Positions 1 to 5,955 of a stretch of 8,866 nucleotides of DNA are shown here, piece after piece. The notes under the pieces were generated by a model. It was not told the DNA's origin. It saw only the letters and a program-made list of their open reading frames with translations, and searched no databases. Origin of the DNA: a bacterium (GTDB taxonomy: Bacteria; Chloroflexota; Dormibacteria; UBA8260; Bog-877); NCBI GenBank assembly GCA_021802115.1, contig JAKABA010000163.1, forward strand, positions 1 through 8,866, written 5' to 3'. The position numbers were made by a program, and so were the translations under genes. The first letter of the stretch is position 1; every line of letters starts with the position of its first letter.

Positions 1-1
1 G

Positions 2-1132
2 GGAAGCACCGGCCAGCTGGCGCTCTACAACTCCGGCGGTTGGACCGACGCCATCGTCGACCTCTACGGGTATTTCCTCGCCCTCGACCCGCAGAGCAGC
101 CCCCAGTACACCTACTGGTATCAGGCGAGTGGCGCGTCGGTATGGCAGCAGGCCGCCGCCAGCGCCGCCGGCCACTTCCTGCAGAGCTATGTGAGCAGCG
201 ATGGCGCGGTCATCCGCTACGACCAGGGCGGCGACGTCGTCAGCGAGGGACAGGCCTACGGCATGCTGATCGCGGAGCTGGCCGGACGGCCGGCGGTGAC
301 GCTCGAGATCTGGCAATGGACCCAGGCTCACCTGCTGCTGCCCGACGGCCTGCTGGCGTATCACGCCACCGCCGCCGGGGCCCTCCTCTCGACCCAGTCG
401 GCCACCGACGCCGACACCCTGGCCGCCTACGCGCTGCTGCGATACCAGGGCGTGGACGCGGCCGCACTGCACACGGCCGGCGCCAGCATGGCAGCGGCGG
501 TGCTCCGGTACGAGGCCGTGGCCGGCCCGCTGGGCGCACCGCTGCCCACCGCCGGCCCCTGGGCCAACGGGCCCCCGACCACGCTGGACCCCTCCTACTG
601 GATGCCCGGGGTGTACCTGGCCCTGGCCAGGTACACCGGGGATCTGGTCTGGAATCGAGTCGCCGCCCAGGCGATCGCGCTGGTCTACGACCTGACGGCG
701 GGCGGGGCCCAGCTCCCGCCGGACTGGGCGGAACTGCAGGGCGGCGCGGTCCAGCCGATTGCCGACCCGGGTGGTGGCGCGCCCATCCAGTACGGCCTGG
801 ATGCCGCCCGGGTCCCGGTGTTCCTGGCCGCCTCCTGCGCGGCCGGAGCCCGGCCGCTGGCGGCCCGCTGGTGGCAGGCCTACTTCGCCGCCGGCGGGGC
901 CGAGGACTCCTCCATCGCGCTGACCACGACGGGCGCCGTGCTCAATCCCGACACCAACCCACTCCCCTACCTGGCGGCCGCGGCCACCGCATTCGCGGCC
1001 GGCGAGAGCGGGGCAGCCGACCAACTGCTGAGTGAGGCGCAGGCCGAGGGGCTGCAGTACCCCACCTACTACGGGGACGCCTGGCTGGCGCTGGGCCCAG
1101 CGCTGCTGGAGGGCCAGCTCGCCCCCTGCTGA
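2..1132 (+). CDS. Glycoside hydrolase family 8 (cellulase/endoglucanase-like) protein with upstream surface domain, 5'-partial
   Basis: The frame is open from base 2 to the TGA at 1130-1132, giving 376 visible residues; the start lies off the left edge. GH8 enzymes hydrolyse beta-1,4 glucans, chitosan or xylan by inversion. Matches seen to the family include VVSEGQAYGM (residues 79-88), where E82 (codon 245-247) aligns with the general acid, SATDADTLAAY (133-143) with D136/D138 as candidate catalytic or substrate-binding acids, LDPSYWMPGVY (195-205), YGLDAARVP (264-272) and YYGDAWLALG (356-365). The catalytic part runs from about residue 45 to 376. Residues 1-25 end in a TDAIVDLYGYF-type motif resembling the last strand of a beta-rich domain found repeatedly in secreted actinobacterial-type proteins, so this is probably a multidomain secreted enzyme. 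The signal peptide is not visible. The substrate cannot be told from sequence. It converges with the BtuF-like gene across 11 bp. Confidence 0.88.
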   Translation, partial: GSTGQLALYNSGGWTDAIVDLYGYFLALDPQSSPQYTYWYQASGASVWQQAAASAAGHFLQSYVSSDGAVIRYDQGGDVVSEGQAYGMLIAELAGRPAVTLEIWQWTQAHLLLPDGLLAYHATAAGALLSTQSATDADTLAAYALLRYQGVDAAALHTAGASMAAAVLRYEAVAGPLGAPLPTAGPWANGPPTTLDPSYWMPGVYLALARYTGDLVWNRVAAQAIALVYDLTAGGAQLPPDWAELQGGAVQPIADPGGGAPIQYGLDAARVPVFLAASCAAGARPLAARWWQAYFAAGGAEDSSIALTTTGAVLNPDTNPLPYLAAAATAFAAGESGAADQLLSEAQAEGLQYPTYYGDAWLALGPALLEGQLAPC

Positions 1133-1148
1133 GGGCGGCGGTCTCAGC
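1128..1148. terminator. Small inverted repeat containing both convergent stop codons
   Basis: Perfect 6-bp arms GCTGAG (1128-1133) and CTCAGC (1143-1148) flank a 9-base loop. One arm contains the TGA of the GH8 gene (1130-1132), and the other contains the TCA (TGA on the minus strand) of the BtuF-like gene (1144-1146). There is no T-tract on either side, so this is at best a weak or Rho-assisted bidirectional terminator. Because the symmetry is partly forced by two facing TGA codons, only three of the six pairs are independent evidence. Confidence 0.3.
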
Positions 1149-2052
1149 CCACGCTGCGAAAGCCCTGGGGGACCGGCCCCTTCCAGGCCTCGGGATGGAA
1201 TATCCGGGCCAGGATCTCAATCCCGTCGATCACCCGGGGACCGGGCCGGTTGAAGTACCAGGAGCCGTCCACGGCGTATACGCGGCCGTCTTGGACCGCC
1301 GGCAGGGAGCCGTAGCCGGCGCGCTCGGCCAGCTGGCGGGCCTGCTCGCAGCTCTCCTCCAGGCGGAACCCGCAGGGCATGAGGAGCAGGACCTCTGGTG
1401 CCGCCGCCCTCACCTCCTCCCAGGAGACCTCTCGCGAGGGCCGCCCGGCGGTGCCCAGCACGTCGATGCCGCCGGCGACGTCGACCTGGTCCGGAACCCA
1501 GTGCCCGGCCACCATCAGCGGGTCGATCCACTCCAGGCAGACCACCCGGGGGCGATGCCCGCCCGACAGAGCTCCCCGAACCGCGTCGACCCTGGCCCAG
1601 AGGCTGCGCACCAGCTCCTTGGCGCGCTCCCTGGTGCCGGTCGCCTGGCCCACGTCCACGATGGTGCGCATCACGTCGGCCAGGTTGTTGGGCTCCAACG
1701 ACAGGATCGCGGGGCGGCCCGGCAGCAGACGGGCGGCGTCGAGCACCTGGGGGTAGGCCACGGCGCAGACCGGGCACAGCTCCTGGGTGATGATGAGATC
1801 GGGATGGGCCCGGCTGAGCTCCTCCTGGTCCAGCCGGTAGAGGCTGCTGCCCTGGTGCAGCGCCGCCCGGACATGGCGGTCGATGTCGCCCGGACTGCGG
1901 CCGGCGTGCTCCAGTTCGCTGCGGGTCAACTTGGGTTTGTATTCGGCCTGAGGGGGGAAGTCGCACTCGTGAGTGACCCCGACCAGGCTCTGCCCCAGGC
2001 CGAGGCTGAAGCAGATCTCGGTGGCGCTGGGGAGCAGTGAGACTATCCGCAT
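1144..2052 (-). CDS. BtuF-like cobalamin/metal-chelate substrate-binding-fold protein without signal peptide
   Basis: The product has 302 residues. The N-terminus MRIVSLLPSATEICFSLGL starts directly in the first strand of the type III periplasmic-binding fold (BtuF/FhuD/CeuE type, COG0614). No signal peptide or lipobox is present, so the protein is predicted to be cytoplasmic unless the start is wrong. Family-like blocks are GVTHECDFP (25-33), DLIITQELCPVCAV (85-98) with C93 and C96 in a CxxC, CLEWIDPLMVAGHWVP (172-187), MPCGF (225-229) and NRPGPRVIDGIEILA (268-282). These Cys and His residues could bind a metal or cobalamin, but that is inference. The ATG was chosen because its A is also the last base of the upstream ATPase gene's TGA (TGATG), indicating translational coupling; a longer in-frame extension to 2148 is Gly/Pro-rich and lies inside the ATPase gene. 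No ABC permease or ATPase for vitamin uptake is adjacent. Annotators usually call this family cobalamin-binding protein, but its true ligand is unproven. Confidence 0.85.
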   Translation of the reverse strand: MRIVSLLPSATEICFSLGLGQSLVGVTHECDFPPQAEYKPKLTRSELEHAGRSPGDIDRHVRAALHQGSSLYRLDQEELSRAHPDLIITQELCPVCAVAYPQVLDAARLLPGRPAILSLEPNNLADVMRTIVDVGQATGTRERAKELVRSLWARVDAVRGALSGGHRPRVVCLEWIDPLMVAGHWVPDQVDVAGGIDVLGTAGRPSREVSWEEVRAAAPEVLLLMPCGFRLEESCEQARQLAERAGYGSLPAVQDGRVYAVDGSWYFNRPGPRVIDGIEILARIFHPEAWKGPVPQGFRSVG

Positions 2053-4520
2053 CAGTTGCTGGAGGTGGCAGCCGCAGCCTCGTCCTCGTCCGCCGAAGCC
2101 GGGACCTGGTCGAGGGCCAGCACCGGCACCGACTGCCGCTGGGCCCACTCCACCACCCGGTGCTCGTGGGAGAAGATGACGACCTGGGAGGTCTCGGACA
2201 GCTCCAACAGGGTGTCGAGCAGGGCGAAGCAGCGGCGGTCATCCGAGTTGACCGTGGGGTCGTCGAAGATCAGGGGAAGCTGCTCTCCGCGCGGGGACAG
2301 CGCCTGGGCCAGCACCATGCGCAGGCACACGTAGATCTGCTCCTGGGTCCCCTGGGAGAGGTTGTCCACCGGGATCTGGCGAGTGGAGTTGGCGGCCGCC
2401 ACGTGCATGGAGAGGTCCTCCGGATTCACCCAGGCCTGGGCGTAGCGGCGGTGGGTCAGCTCCGGCAGCCGGTGCGCCAGCCCGTCGGCGAGGATCGGGG
2501 CCAGGCTGTTCTGGATCTCCGCCTCGGCCGCCTCCAGCTCCGTGATCGCGAGATTGACCGCCGCCTCCGCGTGCTCCATCCGCTCCACCACGGCTCTCCG
2601 TTCCGCCACCAGCTCCTCCAACTCCACCAGGTCACCCGCCTCCTTGAGCTGCTGGCGCAGGCTCCCCTCCTTGGGCAGCAGCTCGTCGCGCAGCCGGTCA
2701 CGGTCGGAGCGGAGCCGGTCGTACTCCTCCCTGAGCTCCGCCGCAGACCTGCCCGGGCGGGGCTGGGGGCCCCTTCCCCGCGCACCCAGCTCCGCCCGCA
2801 GCTCCTGAGCCCGGCTGACCAGGCCGTGGAGCTCACGCCCGTTGAGCCGCTCCTCGCGACGCAGCTGGAGCTCCCCCCGGCGCCGCTCGGCCTCCACCGC
2901 CGCCTCCAGCTCCTGGGAGAGTTCGGCCAGGCGGGCCGCGATCTGCTGAGGGTCGGTCTCCTCGATGCCCACCCGCGCCGCCCGCGCCATCAGCTCACCT
3001 CGCGCCCGGTCGGCGGTCGCCCGCCAGGACGCCGCCTGCCGGAGGGCCTCCTGCAGCGGCGGGAGCTCGGCCGCCAGCTCCAGGAGCCGGGAGCCGTCGA
3101 AATGGGACAGTCCCAGCTCGGCGATCCGGCGCTGCGCCTTGGAGCGCTGGGCCAGCACCTCCTCCTGGGCCGCCACCACCTTCATCACCTCGGGATCCCG
3201 GCTGCGTCTGGCTCGGCGCATCTCGGCGACCGAGGTGAATCCCCCCACCGCCAGCAGGCGGCGCAGCCGCTGCTGCAGATAGAGGAAGCCGGCCGCCCCT
3301 GCCACCAGGACCACCACGCCACCCAGGAACTCCTCGACCGGAAGGGCCGCCCCCGTGGCGGTCACCGCCCTCACGATGAGCACCACCCCGATGATCCCGG
3401 CCGCCAGCGCCAGGAGGTCGGACGACCAGCGATGGAGCGCGACCTTGCGCCGGTCCAGCAGCTCCAGCCGGGCGCCGGCGCCGGCCTGGGCCGGCAGCGG
3501 TGGCACCGGGCGCTCGACCGCCTCTCCCAGGAACTGCAGCTCGCTGACCGAGAGCTCGGCCGCCAGCTTGGCCTTCGCCGGGTCGCCGGGGGTGAGCTCG
3601 GCGACCTTGGCCTCCGCCTCGGCCACCTGGGCCGCCAGCTGGTTGGCACCGGAGGCGGCGTCGCGGATCGCCTGGGGATCGGGGGGCATCTCCACGTCGG
3701 GGATCTGGCGCAGGGCCTGGTCGATCTCGGAGATTGCCAGCAGGTCCTGGTCCAGCTCGGCCATCTCCGCTGACTTCCAGAGCAGCTCCGACTCCTCGGC
3801 CGCCCTCTCGGCTTCCTCCAGGCGCTCCCGCAGCACCTCGAGCTGGGAGAGCTCCTCACCCAGGCGCTGGCGGATGTCCACGGCCATCGCCAACTGGTCG
3901 CGGGCGGTGGCGAGCTCCCTGACCGCCCTGTCCATGGGGCGCTCGCGGGAGCGCTCCCCGCGCAGGTTCTCCTGGCGCCACTTGCGCAGCAGCTCCAGGG
4001 CGGAGCGCACGCTGGTGTGGGCTCCGGAGGTGGAGATGGCGCGCTGCAGGTCCGCCTGCAGCGCGGGCCCGCTGATCTCCAGGATCTGGTCCTGCGCCAC
4101 CGTCGAGATCGCCAGAAACGCCTCCCGGCTCATCCCCAGCATCACCGAGACATCCACGGTGCGGCCGCGGCGGAACTGGTCGGTCACATCCCCGCCGCGC
4201 ACCTGGTCCAGCACCTGGGCGTTGTCGGGCTGGTCGAGGTCCCGGACGAACTGGTAGCGGCCCGATCCCAGCTCGACATCCGCCTCCAGCTTGAAGTTGC
4301 GGCCGCGCCACGGCTTGAACCGCCGCAGCACCTGTTCGGACTCCTTGGGCAGGCGGCCCCGGCTGGCCAGGTCCACCCCCACCAGGGCGACCCGCAGCGC
4401 GGTGTGGAGGGTGCTCTTGCCGGACTCGTTCGGACCGTAGATCACCGTGATCTTGGGGTCGAGGCTGAAGATCCCGCGCAGCGCGCCGAAGCGCTCCAGC
4501 TTCACCGAGTTGATCCTCAC
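2052..4520 (-). CDS. SbcC/Rad50-like AAA ATPase with central transmembrane hairpin (YhaN-like)
   Basis: The product has 822 residues and Rad50/SMC-type architecture. The N-terminal half-ATPase carries Walker A GPNESGKST (29-37) and a candidate Q-loop near 138-147 (ISTVAQDQIL). Long Glu/Ala/Arg/Leu-rich coiled-coil stretches span about 170-345 and 430-670. The C-terminal half-ATPase carries the signature NLSQGTQEQ (720-728), Walker B LPLIFDD (748-754) and an H-loop at H785 in IFSHEH. Midway, two hydrophobic helices (about 368-386 and 396-414) form a membrane hairpin where Rad50 has its CxxC zinc hook. The only cysteines are C732 and C764, so no hook exists. This layout matches the YhaN group (paired with YhaO) rather than classical SbcC. 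The expected role is ATP-driven control of the partner nuclease in DNA end processing. The GTG start at 4520 has a perfect AGGAGG nine bases upstream and begins at the conserved RINSVKLERFGAL strand. It lies 28 bp after the nuclease gene and overlaps the BtuF-like gene by one base. Confidence 0.9.
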   Translation of the reverse strand: MRINSVKLERFGALRGIFSLDPKITVIYGPNESGKSTLHTALRVALVGVDLASRGRLPKESEQVLRRFKPWRGRNFKLEADVELGSGRYQFVRDLDQPDNAQVLDQVRGGDVTDQFRRGRTVDVSVMLGMSREAFLAISTVAQDQILEISGPALQADLQRAISTSGAHTSVRSALELLRKWRQENLRGERSRERPMDRAVRELATARDQLAMAVDIRQRLGEELSQLEVLRERLEEAERAAEESELLWKSAEMAELDQDLLAISEIDQALRQIPDVEMPPDPQAIRDAASGANQLAAQVAEAEAKVAELTPGDPAKAKLAAELSVSELQFLGEAVERPVPPLPAQAGAGARLELLDRRKVALHRWSSDLLALAAGIIGVVLIVRAVTATGAALPVEEFLGGVVVLVAGAAGFLYLQQRLRRLLAVGGFTSVAEMRRARRSRDPEVMKVVAAQEEVLAQRSKAQRRIAELGLSHFDGSRLLELAAELPPLQEALRQAASWRATADRARGELMARAARVGIEETDPQQIAARLAELSQELEAAVEAERRRGELQLRREERLNGRELHGLVSRAQELRAELGARGRGPQPRPGRSAAELREEYDRLRSDRDRLRDELLPKEGSLRQQLKEAGDLVELEELVAERRAVVERMEHAEAAVNLAITELEAAEAEIQNSLAPILADGLAHRLPELTHRRYAQAWVNPEDLSMHVAAANSTRQIPVDNLSQGTQEQIYVCLRMVLAQALSPRGEQLPLIFDDPTVNSDDRRCFALLDTLLELSETSQVVIFSHEHRVVEWAQRQSVPVLALDQVPASADEDEAAAATSSN

Positions 4521-4529
4521 CGGTCCGCC

Positions 4530-4535
4530 CCTCCT
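4530..4535 (-). promoter_or_regulatory. Shine-Dalgarno of the SbcC-like gene
   Basis: The minus strand reads AGGAGG, the full consensus, with a 9-base spacer to the GTG at 4520. It decides the start of the ATPase gene and argues against the longer in-frame extension to 4619, which would overlap the nuclease gene and is Arg/Ser-rich. A 10-bp palindrome CTCAGCTGAG (4536-4545) sits immediately upstream of it. It is the only strong Shine-Dalgarno seen in the window. Confidence 0.8.
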
Positions 4536-4548
4536 CTCAGCTGAGCGG

Positions 4549-5652
4549 TCAAAGGAGCGCCGGCTCCTCTCCCAGGAGCGCGTTGAGACCCGCCAGCAGG
4601 GCCGCCTGCACGACCTCACTGTCGAAGTCGGGTCTCGCCATCAGCGCCCGCACGAACTGGCCGCGGGCGTCCGGCGCCTGGCGCAGGAAGTCCAGGTCGA
4701 GATGGGGCCGGCAGGCGACCACCAGGTCGATGGAGCGTTCGTCCTTGCGCAACCGCCCCAGCAGCTCGGTGGGATTGAGGCGCACCCCCTCCCCCAGCTC
4801 CCCGGTGAGGCGAACCCGGCAGGCCGCCAGCGGATCCTGGGGCAGCGCCTGCTCGACCCTGTCCAGGATGGAGTCGGAGTGCGAGCAGTCGGTGATGTCG
4901 ACCTCCAGGTCGCACACCGAGAAGGTGGCCACCGGCACAATCTCCACCTGGGGCCGCTCCTGCGGGCGGTCGTCGTCGAAGACCGCTATCGCCGCCCCCC
5001 TGATCCCCTGCTCCCCGAAGGTGAGCGGCTCGGGATTCCCGGGGTAGGTGAGCCACTCCGTGACCCGGGGCGTGTGGAAGTGGCCGACCAGGGCGTATCG
5101 GAAGCCGGACCTGGAGATCTCCGTCTCGCTGAAGGGCGCATGGTCCTCCTTCCCCTCTCCCTGGAACCGCAGCTGGCCCTGTTCGGAGCCGTGGAACAGG
5201 GCGATGGCGGGTCCGCCCTTGGGCACCCTGAATGACCCCAGCAGGTTGCCGGTCCCCTTGGGCTTCAGGTGCGCGGCGCCGAAGATGCGCCAGCCGGCGA
5301 CCAGCTTCTCGGAGAACTCGGAGGAGCTGAAGATGTGGACGTTGCCGGGCCAGCGCTCCCGAGCGTAGAGCGACCCGGGGTGCCAGTAATCATGGTTGCC
5401 GGGAGCTATGAGGACGGGGCATGCGGCCCGTTCCAGCTCCTCCTGCAGAAAGGCGGTGGTCTCCCGCTGCGAGCGCAGGTCCTCGTAGAGGTCGCCGCCG
5501 ATGGTGAGGGCGTCGGCACCAATGTCCAGGGCGGTCTGCACCACCGCGTGCAGGGCCTGGCGGATGGCGGCGCGCCGCCGCCTGGCCGCGGGCAGCCCCA
5601 GACCGACGAAGGCGGCGTCCAGATGGACGTCGGCGCAGTGAACCAGACGCAT
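4549..5652 (-). CDS. SbcD/Mre11-like metallophosphoesterase (YhaO-like exonuclease subunit)
   Basis: The product has 367 residues. It contains the ordered metal-binding motifs of calcineurin-like phosphoesterases: DVH (D8, H10), GGDLYED (D54), GNHDYWH (N86, H87, D88), LFHGSEQG (H154) and GHFHTP (H191, H193). All expected two-metal ligands are present, so it should be catalytically competent (Mn-dependent DNA end or hairpin nuclease in the Mre11/SbcD family). Residues from about 230 onward resemble a capping/ATPase-interaction region but have little sequence signature. The ATG at 5652 was chosen because MRLVHCADVH begins the first strand and motif I, and because a -10-like hexamer lies six bases upstream; a TTG (5712) or GTG (about 5670) would add only 20 or 6 unconserved residues. 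It is the first gene of the minus-strand operon, 28 bp ahead of its ATPase partner. Classical SbcD cannot be excluded, but the partner's membrane hairpin favours the YhaO type. Confidence 0.9.
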   Translation of the reverse strand: MRLVHCADVHLDAAFVGLGLPAARRRRAAIRQALHAVVQTALDIGADALTIGGDLYEDLRSQRETTAFLQEELERAACPVLIAPGNHDYWHPGSLYARERWPGNVHIFSSSEFSEKLVAGWRIFGAAHLKPKGTGNLLGSFRVPKGGPAIALFHGSEQGQLRFQGEGKEDHAPFSETEISRSGFRYALVGHFHTPRVTEWLTYPGNPEPLTFGEQGIRGAAIAVFDDDRPQERPQVEIVPVATFSVCDLEVDITDCSHSDSILDRVEQALPQDPLAACRVRLTGELGEGVRLNPTELLGRLRKDERSIDLVVACRPHLDLDFLRQAPDARGQFVRALMARPDFDSEVVQAALLAGLNALLGEEPALL

Positions 5653-5658
5653 GCGCGC

Positions 5659-5664
5659 AATATG
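5659..5664 (-). promoter_or_regulatory. Candidate -10 box for the nuclease operon (leaderless)
   Basis: The minus strand reads CATATT, four of six matches to TATAAT including A2 and T6. Six bases (GCGCGC) separate it from the ATG at 5652, so transcription would start at or next to the A of ATG. No Shine-Dalgarno precedes this ATG, which fits a leaderless mRNA. I found no convincing -35 element. AT-rich hexamers are rare in DNA this GC-rich, which raises the likelihood. Confidence 0.4.
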
Positions 5665-5713
5665 CACCACTGAGCCGTCTTCGTGCTGAACGCCCAATTC
5701 GGAGGCCGCCAAC

Positions 5714-5719
5714 TACACT
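5714..5719 (+). promoter_or_regulatory. Candidate -10 box for the ABC exporter operon (leaderless)
   Basis: The hexamer TACACT matches TANNNT/TATAAT at the key positions T1, A2 and T6. Six bases separate it from the ATG at 5726, the same spacing as the divergent candidate on the other strand. No Shine-Dalgarno lies before the ATG and no clear -35 is visible. Together the two sites make the 73-bp gap a compact divergent promoter. Confidence 0.45.
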
Positions 5720-5725
5720 CCCCTC

Positions 5726-5950
5726 ATGGCTCCCATCCTTCCGCCCGGACCGGTGCCGCAGGCGGCCCGGGTCGTGCTCCGGCGGGTCAACCGGCGCGCT
5801 CCCACCTTCATCTCCAACCTGGTGAGGTCGCGGCTGATCGGCCACCAGGTCGAGGCGGGCCAGAGGATCCTGGTCTACCAGGTGGCCTTCACGGTTCCCG
5901 CGGGGTTGGTGGAGGTGACCTCCGCCACCGCGATCGAGTTCATCGACTGA
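5726..5950 (+). CDS. Small protein of unknown function (74 aa)
   Basis: I do not recognise this family. The 74-residue product has a Pro-rich start (MAPILPPGPVPQ), a basic stretch with many Arg (residues 15-36), and a hydrophobic, beta-prone C-terminal half (about 46-66) ending in AIEFID. There is no signal peptide, clear transmembrane helix or cysteine. Support for it being real: nearly all codons end in G or C as in the neighbours, a -10-like hexamer sits at leaderless spacing before its ATG, and its TGA lies 5 bp before the ABC ATPase start, so it appears to be the first gene of that operon. It could be a small regulator or an exporter accessory protein; this is only a guess from position. 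Confidence 0.6.
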   Translation: MAPILPPGPVPQAARVVLRRVNRRAPTFISNLVRSRLIGHQVEAGQRILVYQVAFTVPAGLVEVTSATAIEFID

Positions 5951-5955
5951 CCGAC

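Noticed and set aside
40..1035. A 331-residue plus-strand frame over the GH8 gene
   Set aside because: It is Arg/Gly/Pro-rich with no motif, while the overlapping frame carries several GH8 motifs.
1195..2040. A 281-residue plus-strand frame opposite the BtuF-like gene
   Set aside because: It is an antisense shadow with Gln/His/Arg-rich content and no motif.
2053..2148. N-terminal extension of the BtuF-like protein
   Set aside because: The extra 32 residues are Gly/Pro-rich, lie within the ATPase gene, and do not form a signal peptide. The TGATG overlap and conserved strand mark the ATG at 2052.
2037..3773. A 578-residue open frame on the plus strand opposite the SbcC-like gene
   Set aside because: It is Gln/His/Leu/Arg-rich, low in complexity, and has no motif. 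It is the expected antisense shadow of a high-GC coiled-coil gene with complete ATPase motifs on the minus strand.
2052..4520. Classical SbcC with zinc hook
   Set aside because: No CxxC exists in the middle of the protein, and a transmembrane hairpin takes its place, so the gene symbol sbcC was not assigned.
4521..4619. N-terminal extension of the SbcC-like protein upstream of the GTG
   Set aside because: It overlaps the nuclease gene, is Arg/Ser-rich, and bypasses a perfect AGGAGG placed for the GTG at 4520.
5683..5955. N-terminal extension of the ABC ATPase
   Set aside because: It overlaps the 74-aa gene in another frame and is Pro/Arg/Gly-rich. The domain starts normally after the ATG at 5956.
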